From assembly GCA_032207245.1 (NCBI GenBank), contig CM063504.1, positions 14,998,287-15,062,286 of the forward strand: 64,000 nucleotides of DNA, in the 5' to 3' direction. Every line of letters starts with the position of its first letter. Positions within the stretch are counted from its first letter, which is position 1. The stretch is from Pardosa pseudoannulata. Lineage: Eukaryota; Arthropoda; Arachnida; Araneae; Lycosidae. A model generated the notes under the pieces. It was not told where the DNA came from and did no database searches. It was given only the letters and a program-made list of their open reading frames with translations. Below are positions 1 to 14,317 of the stretch, one piece after another. The position numbers and the translations under genes were made by a program.

Positions 1-1854
1 GGAATTTCGTTATCTCACTTCCGTAGATCACATCCTTCATCATTTTACTAAGCCATTAAGCGGCTTTTCATTTCCGTAATTTCTGTTTGCATGGATTTTA
101 AGCTATTCATTTTTGTTTAAGAATGCCATTTAGATATTTTAAAATGATACATGGGGAAACATTTAAATTTTCCCACATGCTTCCTCTTTTGCAATATTCA
201 TTATAAAAGAAAAAAGAAAAAAATATTGTTGAATTTTGTATTAAAACATATGGTTTTATTTATTCTGAATAAAAATATTATACTTATTTAAAAATATATC
301 GGCAATAAATAAAAAAAACATCGTTCAAATCACTAAATTAGTTATAACTGATATTATAGCAAATTTAGTGGTTCGAACAAGGTTTGTATGGTAATTAATT
401 TTAGCAAATATTTTAGGTTGGGACATTAACGAATAACTAAATTTATCACATTTTAAAGTGTTTTATAAAATACATAGCTTTTAAATTCATTAAAATCATC
501 AAGAATGGTTTCAATTTTTAAATTTTTGTTGGGAACAAAATGTCAAATTTATCTTTCTATTTGCTTCATTTTACCTCTAAAATATCTTTAAAATATCTTT
601 GGGTATTATATTGTTCATATATTGAAGAGTATTTTGAATTGAAAATTTGTATTGAAATGTATAGATCCACTCAAAAAAACATATTTTATATAAAATATAA
701 GCAATATTTAAATTAAATATAATTATTTGCTGAATAGCCCGTCATGACTGAGACATTCTGAATAATGTCATTCTGAAATGGAGTATGAGAAGATAGGACA
801 CGTTTAACGTACCTAACAAAAATTAGGAGACTCTTAGAAGAAAGAATAATATTCTTTTAAAAAATATGAAGAAATTTCAGTGCATAGAGGTGAGAGAGGA
901 CTCTGTGAAATTTGAAATTTTTAAAAGTTAAAAGTTTGGAAACTTTGAAATTCCTTCAGAGATTCCTCATTGATATCTATGGTAACTTATAAAAATGATC
1001 AAAGAGAACAATCAAAGTTTAAGTGATATAAATGTTTTTTATCATGTTTGAAGAGTTATTAATTTCTAATTGAATTGCATTCCCGATTTTAACCTTTTCA
1101 TGGTTATATCACTACTCGATTTCATTGCTTATATGTATTATTTTAATTATGATTTAATATTTTCAAGATTTCTCAAAAAATGAGTTTATTGCTAAAAAAC
1201 AAAACAAATTGAACAAAATATTTCATGTTCAACATATTAAGTAGACAGTGATGTTAAGAAACGTTTTGTTTTAGGGGGGGGTCGGGCAACGCAATTACGC
1301 CAACTTTGGAATGCTCGACCTGAGTTCAAGACTAAAAACCGTATTTCAATTCTGTGAATCCCGAAATAAGTTAGTCAAATTCATAATATTTAATTCACCA
1401 TCTTCCCAATAAATAGAGATGCTTTCCCGCTGAAATCTTATTGTTCTCAAGCCATTTGTTACTATTTCTCGGATACTGTAAAAGATTTGTGATATTCAAA
1501 GGAATATAAAGAACGTGATATTCATGACGGTTGATATAGATAATATTGTTGTATAATTTTATTATATCTGTCTAGAAATTAATGTCATTTTATTTATTAT
1601 GCTATAATTTTAGCAATATTGTAATCTATTAAAATTTTCCATATATGTGAAATTATTGAAAATTATAAATATGTCGTTAGATTATTTTTGAAAAAAAATG
1701 TGTAACATTTTTATGATAATAAGGAAAAAATTGAAAAGAAAAATTTCCATTTTTGGCACGTTTTTCTGGAATGTAATTGACAGAAAAAGAGTTAAAATGG
1801 AAATACTTTATGATTATCAAATAGTCAAATTTTAATTAGAATTGATACCATGAG
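1..1854. other. AT-rich sequence with no recognised gene
   Basis: Every frame is closed by frequent stops and no known domain is visible. The only compositional break is a short GC-richer patch near 1272-1335, with a G-run and a weak B-box-like stretch (GAGTTCAAGACT) that could be a decayed tRNA-derived fragment. Otherwise I see nothing specific. Confidence 0.6.
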
Positions 1855-3081
1855 TTTTGAGAAATTTCTGCTATCTTTTAATATTACTCATGTGTCTCAG
1901 CGAAATATATTGTTCGTTATAGCATTATTACTAACAACTGATTAATTATCGTATTGAAAATAGTGTGTATCGTATTGAAAATAGGTAGAATTTTTAATGT
2001 ATTAATTGTAATACATTAATATGGTAGCATTTATAGTATATTAATATAATTATTGTATGTTATTTCAATTAAAGCACTTTTAAATTCTAATTAAAATTAA
2101 GGCTACGAGTAAAAACTGATTTAAATTCCATTGCATATATTGTACATAATTGTTTTAATTTTCAATAATGTTTATAATGTAGCATTTATGGAAATAACTA
2201 GCATAAAGCCTATCAATTATAGAATAGCATTTAAGAAGCATATATGAATGTCACCGAATGAGTGATTTCAATTACGATGTTGGATGTAGCACTGACTACG
2301 TATTTTTTTTTAAGATTATCACATTTAAAAAATATGTTGTTACATTTAATACATGGCATATTTGGATTGTATATATTTCTTACTGTATGTTTTGTATAAT
2401 TGAAAAATTCATACATTGTTTTCGCTTAATTACTTAAAAGTAATATAAAGTATTAAATAGAAGGGTTGAGAAATTTTTGCTATCTTTTGATATTACCCAT
2501 GTCTCTGAGCGAAATATATTGTTATTTATAACATCATTACTGATAACTGATTAATTATTGTATTGAAAAGAGTATGTTTAAACGTTAGGTAGAATTTATA
2601 ATATATTAATATGGTAGTAATTATAATACATTAAACTGGTAACATTTATAGTATATTAATAAAATTATTTCATGTTATTTCAATTAAAGCACTTATAAAT
2701 TTGAATTAAAATTAAGGCTACGGGTAAAAATTGTTTTAAAATTCTATTGCCCATATTGTACATATTTCTTTTAATTTTCAATAATGTTTATAATATAGCA
2801 TTTATGGAAATAACTAGCATAAAGCATATCAATTATAGAATAGCACATAAGAAGTATATTTAGATGTCACCGAATGAGTGATTTCAGTTACGATGTTAGA
2901 TGTAGCATGGACTACGTATTTTTTTTAAGATTATCACATTTGAAAAATATGTTGTTATATTTAATACATGACATGTTTGTAGTGTATATATTTGTTACCG
3001 TATGTTTCGCAAAGTTAAAAAATTCATACATTGTTTTCGCTTAATTACTTAAAAGTAATATAAAGTATTAAATAGAAGGGT
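1855..3081. repeat. tandem duplication, 609-bp unit, 2 copies
   Basis: The sequence from about 1857 (TTGAGAAAT...) recurs from 2466 at high identity. Landmarks reappear in the same order, including GCGAAATATATTGTT, CACCGAATGAGTGATTTCA and CATACATTGTTTTCGCTTAAT. Both copies end in TAAAGTATTAAATAGAAGGGT. The short minus-strand frame at 2231-2416 lies inside copy 1 and is not kept in copy 2, so it is not treated as a gene. Confidence 0.9.
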
Positions 3082-3681
3082 GCATAATAAAAGTTTGCGA
3101 CAGTGAAAAACAAATAAAGTACAGAATTGCTTATTCTCCTATCTTTCATTCATTATTCATTTCGAGATTTCGTCCTCGTCGGAACAACATTAAGTGAATA
3201 TCATCCGATACTGGCCTGAGATGGATTTAATTTCGCCGTCCCCCAATCTTCCGTATCAAATTTCCGAATTAATAAGTGTCTGGAGAAGTAAGCAGAGTAG
3301 AAGAGCAGATGGCAAGTCTTTAAGTGAATAATTAAAGAAAGTTTGGGAGAGAATTGGGAAAATGGTTTTTCAAAATTTAGATCAACTCTAAAAGAGATGA
3401 TTAGAATCCGTTAATACAAAACTGTGTCTATTTCTCTCAATATAAACGGCAGTTAAAAGTATATGCATTTCTGTTACTTCCATAGGATTAAAATAAATGT
3501 TTATTTCATAAATTAATTAATTATTTAAGTTTGTGCCATTTTAAAATATGTATGTTCTACCCTGGCGTCCGTTTTTAGATACTGATATAAAACAGCTTGA
3601 GGGCAAGTGTAAAAACAATGTGCACAATTTTCAAGTAATTTTTATTTTTAAATTTTCTATTTGGATCTACACATTAGGATT
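3082..3681. other. low-copy sequence, no recognised gene
   Basis: A more mixed-composition stretch lies at about 3120-3330, flanked by AT-rich DNA. No frame of convincing length or similarity is present. It could be non-coding regulatory sequence, but nothing in the sequence alone decides this. Confidence 0.5.
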
Positions 3682-4008
3682 TTAACACTTGAGCTCGGGA
3701 CACGTACTACTACGATTTTTGACGATCGATACTTGAGCGCAGGATACGTACTAATAAGGGCTAGTGTAACAACATGGTTTGTTTGGGAGTACAAAAATAA
3801 CGGTATATACAGGGAAACGAAGCCGAATGTTCTGGTCTACTACATAGATTCTGGAACAATTTAGACAAATAAAAACCAGTTTTTACATTATTAGTTTTAT
3901 GATTACTCTTTTCATTTTGTTGTAACGTAAAATGGTTCATAATAAATTAGATTTTGAATATGCATGGATAGGGCATCAGCCGAAAATATTCGGTCATTAA
4001 AGTGTTAA
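3682..4008. mobile_element. candidate piggyBac-like MITE (327 bp)
   Basis: The segment opens with TTAACACTT (3682-3690) and closes with its exact reverse complement AAGTGTTAA (4000-4008), so a TTAA sits at each end. TTAA is the target site of the piggyBac superfamily, and TTAACACT-type ends are known among its non-autonomous members. Beyond the first nine bases the ends match only partly (GAGCTCGGGAC against TAATGACCGAA). The interior is GC-richer than its surroundings. A 67-codon frame (3661-3861) overlaps the left part, does not resemble a transposase and lacks an ATG. A chance TTAA-bounded segment is possible in such AT-rich DNA. Confidence 0.4.
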
Positions 4009-4877
4009 GTAGAACGATACAACTTAACTTAAAAATACACCCATGACTGTTAGAATAAAGTGAAAGTGACCAGCTAGATACCTTTCTATAAAATATGGGA
4101 GTTATTTTAAAATAATTTAAATTTATTGACCCTAAATTAGTCATTATGGTGAAACCTTTTGAAATTATTTATTTTCGGATTTTAAAGGTAACAATTTAAG
4201 ATTCATTTATGATTTCCAAAATGCTTCATTTATATTTTTTATTCTAATTAGGACCGAAGTTATAGTACATGTAATATACAGAAAATTATCATTTACAGAG
4301 TCAAAAAAATGTAAACAATTAGTTTCACAAGGGTTTTATCACCCTTAAACAATATGTAAGTAGTAATCTTTTTTTTTTAACTTAGTAATTAAGGTTTACT
4401 TTATTCAATTCTTGTTCTCATTTTTTGCGACCGCAATGAAATATTTAAATACATTTCCTTAGAATTTTTTCATTATTCTCTCAATAATGAGTTTATTTGG
4501 GAGATTAAGTAGATTGTTTTAAATGTTGATTGTGGTTTTTAAAAAGAATTCAGTAATTATTTGTGTTCATATCGAAGATAAATATGATAGTTATATGCTG
4601 TGATTGTATTCTAGAAATAAATTCTTTCAGACTAATGTTATATCTATTTTGTCATAATTAAGAATACTTCTATAAAAGAATAAAACTTATAAAGATTTTA
4701 ATCGTAAGACATCAAGTTTGTTTGACTTACATTTTGGAGAATAGAAATAAATAAATAATATACAATATAATGAATAATATAGAATAGAAATAAATAAATA
4801 AATAATATAAAATAATTATGACAGACTGGATCTTTGTACCAGCCGATCGTGAGAATCATTAAGAATTCATCTTTGAC
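4009..4877. other. AT-rich sequence, no recognised gene
   Basis: Only short AT-driven frames are seen. A small direct repeat of the string AATAGAAATAAATAAATAA occurs around 4740-4812. No gene-like feature is visible. Confidence 0.6.
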
Positions 4878-5530
4878 TCGGAATTGCATTACAGATTTAT
4901 GTCTCGAATGCTTTAGTAAATTTGTGTACTTTGAAGTAAAATAAAGGATTCCAATAAGAAAAATAAAATTTACAAATGTACATCAAGATTATTGTACAAC
5001 TATTTATATCTGCCTCGGAATTGAAAGACAGAATTAGTTCCCTAAAGTTTTAATAATTTTGTGTAATTTAAGAATAATAAATGATGACGATAAGGAAAAT
5101 AAATTTTACAAAATTAGAATATACTTCAAATATTTATCTCTGCTTCGTAATTGATTTACAGACTCATATATCTAGTTCTTTGGTAAGTTTGTGCAATGTG
5201 AAATAAATGATACAGATAAGGAAAATAAAATTTACAAAATTAGATAGATTATAGTACAAATATTTATTTCTGCTTTGTAATGGAGTTATAGAGTCATATC
5301 TAATTCTTTGGTAAGTTTGTGTAATGTGAAATAAAATAAATGGAGAAGATAAGGAAAATAAAATTTACACAAGTAGATCAGGAATATTGTAAAAGTTATA
5401 TCTTTGCCTCAGAGTTTCATTACAGAATTATGCTTCTAATATTTTAGTAGGTTTATGTAATTTGAAGTAAAATAAATGATTTAATAAGAAAAAGCATAAA
5501 AATTCGTACCAAGATTATTATAAAGTTTAT
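4878..5530. repeat. tandem array, about 133-bp unit, 5 copies
   Basis: Units begin near 4878, 5015, 5145, 5275 and 5409, giving periods of 137, 130, 130 and 134 bp. Each carries, in order, a TCGGAATTG-like start, TTTGGTAAGTTTGTGTAAT, AAATAAATGA and GGAAAATAAAATTTACA, then ATTTATCTCTGC. The copies have diverged noticeably, so the array is not recent. Confidence 0.85.
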
Positions 5531-6722
<1,192 letters not shown>

Positions 6723-6832
6723 TGGCTGGGAAATATAGTTAATATAAAGAGAAGAAATTAAGATCTAAAATAATGAATGGAGATAAGGAATAATTTTGGA
6801 ATAGGCTTTAAGGCTTAGATATTGATATTATT

Positions 6833-7036
<204 letters not shown>

Positions 7037-7754
7037 ATTTTTTCGATTACTAATATGAGTTTTGCAAGAATATCAATAAGAACTGATGCTTTTAATAGCA
7101 GATGTTAAATTTGTTTCTTACTTCAAATTTCTGCTAATAAAAATCTAAAATTTTTAGGAATCTAGAAAATGTATACATTGGTAATGCAGGTGGCATGGAA
7201 TCATTAATGAATTTTCCTTGATTTAAAGAATTAATCTCTAAATTCGAATTTTTGGAATTTAGTTCCATTATACAACTGGCTCCGTTATGTGTGTATAGTC
7301 TATTTAATCTTAACCTGTTAACAATCCATTTACTTCTTATTTTTCGTTTAAAAACTAAAAAAATTTTAAAAGTACTTTTACTTTCTGCAACATGGATAAT
7401 TATTTATTTCTATTAAGATTTTATAATTAATTTTTCAGAAATTTAAAATTTCTTCATACTTGCGTACAGTCCAATAAATTTTAAATAATCATAATTAAAT
7501 CAAACTGTGTTTATTTCTAGAATAAATATGATATTTCTTATAATCCAAATATTACTAATTAATGCATGATAATTATTTTCGCTAAAATGTGAATACCGAG
7601 TCAACTAGGAATAACTAGATTATCACTTAAAACATTCAAGTATACCAAATAATCAATTCATTTTTCTATTATATCGAATGTATTTAGATACCCAACAAAA
7701 TTTAATTTATGTCTGTACTCTTAAAGACTCTCAAAAGAACATAGTAAATTTTTA
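7037..7754. other. AT-rich sequence, no recognised gene
   Basis: No frame or repeat of note is visible before the large array begins. Confidence 0.55.
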
Positions 7755-8545
7755 ACTGAATATACTCTCAAATAATAGCCTATTTTTTAATCCAATTCTT
7801 TTAAATATTTAATCACTTTTAAAAGGTTTTCAAATTGAATGATGACAATCAATGTTCATTATTGAGATATCAACTTAACATAGTTAATTATTTATCAATG
7901 AATTTCTATTATGCTATCCAACTTAAATTTTTTCATTCCTTATTCTTAAAAGACTCTCAATATTAATCACGAAAATGACGTAATTTTAAATATTGCAATG
8001 TACTCAAATGAAAGAATTTTCAGTGTACAAAATGCTGACAAACAGATGCTTCCGTATTCCGCTTGTCTATGCATTTGATTTTCATTTTAAAAATTAACAT
8101 CAAAACTTATGATTGCAATTCCAACCTCAAGGGTCTTCTTTAATAGACAGTAAAAAAAGCTTTTAAGGATCCTACTTATCCACCCTCTAGGACAACGTTA
8201 TAACATTTTTAAAATCAAAATGAGAAAGGGTAGTACATTGAAGGAAAAGGAAATATAAATTTTCAAAAGGAAAACTGCATTGTATAAAGAGATTATGCTG
8301 CCTTCATCTTTTAACCATCTTCATCTGCAACACACCAACCCAATACAGATTAGGAATGATTATCATTTCTAAAAGGTATTTTACATATTATATATCATTA
8401 TTTCCTTCTCAAAAGTAATTTGAAGGGTATTTGTGAAAAAAACAGAGGAATAGTAATTTTATTTCACATTTCTCTAGACAAGAAATAACTATTTTTTTTC
8501 TTTTGAGTCACTTTTCTAACACTGAATAACAGTATAAAAACATCA
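7755..8545. repeat. outlying copy of the 0.95-kb tandem repeat
   Basis: This partial, diverged unit carries the landmarks TTTATCAATGAATTTCTATTATG (7891), ACAAACAGATGCTTCCG (8039) and AAGGATCCTACTTAT (8165) in the same order as the main array at 9.5-14.1 kb. About 1 kb of unrelated sequence separates it from the next copy. Its 3' half shares variants with the last copy of the array (ATTGTATAAAGAGATTAT, AAGGAAAAGGAAAT) that the inner copies lack. Confidence 0.8.
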
Positions 8546-9534
8546 GTTGAATAAAGAACATACTCTATATTTTTATAAATATACCACATTAAGCTTAAAG
8601 ATATAAATTGTTATTAATGTTGTAAATCGCATATTGTTATCGAAATCACCTGGTCCCGATTTTCTCTATTCATTCGTGTGTTAAAATTATCGCTTTATGT
8701 GATAGTTACATCGGTTATTGTTATCAGTTTTCGAACCTTAATTTATTAACTGGCAAATGAATATTCACAATGTATTCAGAAGGAATCCATTATTTTCTTT
8801 CCCTTCGTTCTTGTTTTAATTTCCGATTATTCTCCCTCTTCCACCCAGGGAAAAGGGGAAAAAACAAAGGAATGGGGTTGTACACGTTCTTGAAATTTTT
8901 CAGAAATACGCACACCTTCTGGTGGTCAATAGTTGTCAGATAAGCAGAAGGAAACAAATTCCATTCGGAACTGACAAGTAGTGTATTCACATTTTACGCA
9001 TTGCTAGGTTACATGCAGTTTGTCTATATGGAAGCTAGAAAGTGAAATGATTTAACATTAAAACTAAATATAGAAATTTTAAATCGTTATGACAGGTTAC
9101 CAAATGTGAGTCAGAACAGTTAAACATTTATCATCTTTTGAAATTGCATTGAAAGTGTTGAAACGTGGAGTGCAACACCGCTCCGATAACTTTAAAAAAA
9201 CATTATGATTACGAACGATTTATCAATGAGCTTTTTAAAAGAATTGTAGGCAGTCAACAATTGACGAATTATTTTTATTGTGCAAACAATTCTTATGTTT
9301 TAAAGGATAATATACAGTTCATAAATATAAGATCAGTTTTTTCATTTTATTATGAAATGTAATATGTGTGAATTAAAGTGGGGGGGATTTATCTAACTTT
9401 CTGTAATTGTTATCAAATTTATGGTGGATCAAACTGATCACATTAAGCGGAGACCAATGCATTATCCCAACAACATGAATATTTAACTGAGTAACAATAA
9501 TATCTGAAAACATATAGTAACATATATTTTTTAT
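8546..9534. other. non-repeat sequence inside the array
   Basis: Low-copy AT-rich sequence separates the outlying copy from the main array. Frames at 8790-8990 (minus) and 9165-9359 (plus) are short and show no recognisable domain. This may be an insertion into the array or the original flank of a distant duplication. Confidence 0.5.
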
Positions 9535-12500
9535 AGTAGTCTGTTATAGATTCAAGCCATATTCAATAAATAATTTATCATATTTCAAAATTTTCGAATA
9601 TATTAATATATTTGAAGTGTTAAATGCAAATAGTTAAATATTTTAAATTAATTTATATTATACTAAACTATCCAACTTAAGCTTATTTCTCCTCCTTAAT
9701 GTAAAAATGCTCTCTAAAATTAAATGCTTAAATGTCGTATCTTTAAGACAGCAATCAGCAGAAGTGGACGCTTCTCAAGTGGACAAAACAGCTTCCTCAC
9801 AAACGCTTTCGATGCTCTCTCTGCCCATGGATTTGCGTTTCATTTTCCAAATTAGCCTCAAAAGCAATAATTGCACTTCCAACCTCTAGGGTCCTCTGTA
9901 ATAAACAGACGGAGATGAAGATGGCTTTTAAGGATCCTACTTATTCGCACTGTCCATTTAAGTTCCAAAAGTTTTAAAAAGAATGGAAGAAATGGGTTTT
10001 CATGGAAGGATAATGAAATCTAAATTTTCAGAAGATCAATTGCATTGAATGGCATAACATCCTGTCTATCTCTGAAGATGTGCACTGCATCAATCCAATG
10101 GAGACTAAGATTGTTTCTCATATTTTTAAAAATAACCTTATAAATTCGATGCTATCAGTTTCTTCTCGAACAGAATTTACGGAATATTTTGGAAAGATAA
10201 CTGAAGAATAGTAATTTCATTTACCGTTTCCTCTCGTCTAAGAAGAATTAATTTAAAGATTTATTCTCTTCTTTAACATTTCATAGCAATATCAAAACTT
10301 CGTTGCAGTGTAAGGCTTTCACTGTTAAAGATATTTTAACTTAAAATGACACAGCAAACTTGCATGAAACTATACAGTTTTCTCATCTTTGGTATTACAA
10401 TGATATTTTAAAACTGTTTCAATGATATACTTTTACAAAGTATCTGATATATCTATTAGAACAGACTAACTTTGAAGCAAGCATACTCCATTATGATAGC
10501 CTATTTTGGATTCAAAACATTTTAAGAAGTGTATTACTTTTCAATAAATTTTGATTGAATTGTTAATCTATATTAATTATCGAGATATTAATTTAAGATA
10601 AATAATTATTTATCAATGAATTTCTATTATGTTAAGCTATCCAACTTAAATTTGTTCCTAGTCCTTAATCTTAAGAGACTCTCTATAATTAAAAGCATAA
10701 ATAACGTAGACTTAAGACAGCAATCAACACAAGTCAGTTCTTCTCAAGTGGACAAAACAGCGTCCTCACAAACGCTTTCGATTTCTCTTCGCCCATAGAT
10801 TTGCGTATCATTTTCCAAATTAGCCTCAAAAGCCATAATTGCTCTTCCAATATCTAAGGTCCTCTGTAATAAAGAGACGGACATGAAGATGGCTTTTAAG
10901 GATCCTACTTATTCGTGATGCCCATTTAAATTACAAAAGTTTTAAAAATAAAAAAAGAAATAGGTTTTCATGGAAGAAAATTGAAATCTAAATTTTCAAT
11001 TGAAAAACTGCATTGAATGGTATACTATCCTGTCTAGCTCTGAAGAAGTCACTGCATTAATCCAATGAAGACTAGGATTGTTTTTAATTTTCTTAAAATA
11101 ATCTTATATCTATCGATATATTAACCTTGTTTGCTATCAGTTTCTTCTCGAACGGAATTCATGGAATATTTTGGAAAAATAATTGAAGATTAGTAATTTT
11201 ATCTCCCATTTTATGTCCTCTAAGAAAGATTTTACCAATTTCTTCTCTTCTGTAACACCTCATATTAATATCAAAACTTCGTTGAAAAGTAGGGAATTTA
11301 CTGATAAAGATATTTTAACTTAAAATGACACAACAATCTTGCACGAAATAATACAGTTTTATCATTTTTGGTATTTCAATGATATTTTAAAACTGCTTCA
11401 GCGATATACTTTTACAGAGTATCTGATATATTTATAAGAACAGAGTAACTTTGAAGTGAACATACTTCATTACGATAGCCTATTTAGGATTCAAAATATT
11501 TTAAAAAGTGTATTAATTTTCAAAGAATTTTGAATGAATAACGATAATCTATATTAATTATTGACATATTAATTTAAGTTAAATAACTATTTATCAATGG
11601 ATTTATATTATGTTAAGCTATCCAACTTAAATTTGGTTCTAATACTTACTCTTAAGACTCTCCAAAATTAAAAGACAGCAATCAACACGAGTCAGCGCTT
11701 CTCAAGTGGACAAAACAGCGTCCTCACAAACAGATACTTCCGAATTCCTTTCGCCCATGGATTTGCGTTTCATTTTCCAAATTAGCCTCAAAAGTCATAA
11801 TTGCACTTCCAACCTCGAAGATCCTCTGTAATAAACAGACGTAGATGAAGATGGCTTTTAAGGATCCTACTTATTTGCACTGTCCATTTAAGTTACAAAA
11901 GTTTTAAAAAGAAAATAAGAATTGGGTTTTCATGGCAGGAAAATGAAATCTAAATTTTAAAAAAAAACAGCTGCATTGAATGGTATATGATCCTGTCTAT
12001 CTCTGAAGATGTGCACTGCATCAGTCCAATAAAGATTAGGATTGTTTTTATTTTCTTAAAATAACGTTATATTCGATGCTATCAGTTTCTTCTCGAATGG
12101 AATTTACGGACTATTTTGGAAAAATAACTGAAGAATAATATTTTAATTTTCTGTGTCCTCTCGTCTAAGAAGAACGTTTTTACTGATTTCATCTCTTCTT
12201 TAACAGTTCATATTAATATAAAAATGTAGATGAGTAAATTTTACTGATAAAGATATTTTAACCTAGAATGAAACAACAAGTTTGTATGAAGCTAGATAGT
12301 TTTATCTTCTTTTGTATTCCAATGATATTTTAATACTGCTTCAATGACATAAATTTACAGAGTATCTGGTATAAAAGAACACACTAACTTTGAACGAAGC
12401 ATACTTCATTATAACAGCCTATTTTAGATTCAAATTGTTTTCAAAAGTATATTAATTTTCAAAGAATTTTGATTGAATAAATATAATCTATATTAATTAT

Positions 12501-14110
12501 CGAGATAGTAATTTAAGATAAATAATTATTTATCAATGAATTTCTATTATGTTAAGTTATCCAACTTAAATATGGTTCTAATACTTACTCTTAAGACTCT
12601 CCAAAATTAAAAGACAGCAATCAGCACGAGTCAGCGCTTCTCAAGTGGACAAAACAGCGTCCTCACAAACAGATGCTTCCGAATTCCTTTCGCCCATGGA
12701 TTTGCGTTTCGTTTTCCAAATTAACATCAAAACTCATAATTGCACTTCCAACCTCGAGGATCCTCTTTAATAAACAGACGTACATGAAGATAGATTTTAA
12801 GGATCCTCCTTATTCGCACTGTCCATTTAAGTTACAAAAGTTTTAAAAAGAAAATAAGAATTGGGTTTTCATGGAAGGAAATCTAAATTTTCAAAAGATC
12901 AACTGCATTGAATGGTATATGATCCTGTCTATCTCTGAAGATGTGCACTGCATCAGTCTAATGAACACTAGGATTGTTTCTCATTTTCTTAAAGTAACGA
13001 TATATTCGATGCTATTAGTTTCTTCTTGAACGGAATTTACGGAATATTTTGGAAAAATAACTGAAGAATAATAATTTAATTTTCTGTGTCCTCTCGTCTG
13101 AGAAGAACGTTTTTTACGGATTTCTTCTCTTCTTAAACAGTTCATATTAATATCAAAATGTAGATGAGTGGATTTTACTGATAAAGATATTTAACCTAGA
13201 ATGAAACAACAAGTTTGTGTGAAGCTAGATAGTTTTATCTTCTTTTGTATTTCAATGATATTTTAATACTGCTTCATTGACATAAATTTACAGAGTATCT
13301 GGTATAAAAGAACACACTAACTTTGAACGAAGCATACTTCATTATAACAGCCTATTTTAGATTCAAATTGTTTTCAAAAGTGTATTAATTTTCAAAGAAT
13401 TTTGATTGAATAAATATAATCTATATTAATTATCGAGATACTAATTTAAGATAAATAATTATTTATCAATGAATTTCTATTATGTTAAGTTATCCAACTT
13501 AAATTAGTCGTTACTCTAAAGATTTTCCAAAATTAAAAGACAGCAATCAACACGAGTCAGCGCTTCTCAAGTGGACAAAACAGCGTCCTCACAAACAGAT
13601 GCTTCCGAATTCCTTTCGCCCATGGATTTGCGTTTCGTTTTCCAAATTAACATCAAAACTCATAATTGCACTTCCAACCTCGAGGGTCTTCTGTAATAAA
13701 GAGACGACGGTGAAGAAAGCTTTTAAGGATCCTACTTACCCGCCCTGTCCATTAACGTTATAAAACTTTTAAAATCAAAATGAGAAATGGGATTGCATGG
13801 AAGGAAAAGGAAATCTAAATTTTCAAAAGATAAATTGCATTGTATAAAGAGATTATTCTGTCTCCATCTCTGAAGAGCTGCACCACACCAACTCAATGAA
13901 GATTAGGATTGATTGTCATATTCCAAAAGTGGCTTTATACATTCTACGCCGTCATTTTGTTCTCAGAAAGACTTTTCGGGATATTTGTGAAAAATAATGG
14001 AAGATCAGTTATTTTATTTCATATTTTTTTAGTTATTTAAGAAAGAATTTTTTAAGCTTTTCACCACCTTCCTATTACTGTTTCAGTGAGGACTGTTTCA
14101 GAAAGGTTCT
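9535..14110. repeat. tandem array, 0.93-0.97-kb unit, about 5 copies
   Basis: The landmark AAGGATCC recurs at 9930, 10898, 11860, 12799 and 13725 (spacing 968, 962, 939 and 926 bp). The landmark TATCAATG(A/G)A recurs at 10611, 11592, 12531 and 13463. The two copies from about 11.6 to 13.5 kb are the most alike. Every copy holds a block reading CTTCTCAAGTGGACAAAAC then CCTCACAAAC, and on the minus strand a TTTATTACAG-type acceptor-like motif followed by an open frame of about 32 codons. The unit matches no transposon I know. Plus-strand frames at 9707-9889 and 10616-10798 are pieces of this unit. Confidence 0.92.
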
Positions 14111-14195
14111 GATGTAAAATGACAAAATAAAGTTAAATGAAAATAGAAAATTTTACTTTAATTTTAATTTTAATGGTATTTAAATAGTATTAAAA

Positions 14196-14317
14196 CTAGT
14201 ATATAGCCCGTCATATGACGGGATCAGTAAAAGTTTTCAGAATTGTACCCTATGAGACAAGTAATATAATGGCTTATTTGTTGGTTGAGAATTATCTGCT
14301 ACACACTTAATAATTTG
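14196..14317 (+). repeat. dispersed repeat with CCCGTCATATGACGGG palindrome, copy 1
   Basis: The copy starts CTAGTATATAGCCCGTCATA; the perfect 16-bp palindrome lies at 14207-14222, followed by ATCAGTAAAA. After a variable stretch comes GGTTGAGAATTATCTGCTACAC. The same blocks in the same order occur on the opposite strand at 46752-46883, so this is an interspersed element, perhaps one end of a transposon. Family unknown. Confidence 0.65.

Noticed and set aside
724..765. ATAGCCCGTCATGACTGAG as a third copy of the CCCGTCATATGACGGG element
   Set aside because: Only about 12 bases match (ATAGCCCGTCAT), the palindrome is broken and the flanking blocks are missing.
9707..10798. 60-codon plus-strand frames containing SSQVDKTASSQTLS
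   Set aside because: They lie in the 0.95-kb repeat unit and look alike only because the unit is repeated. The frame is not kept open in all copies.
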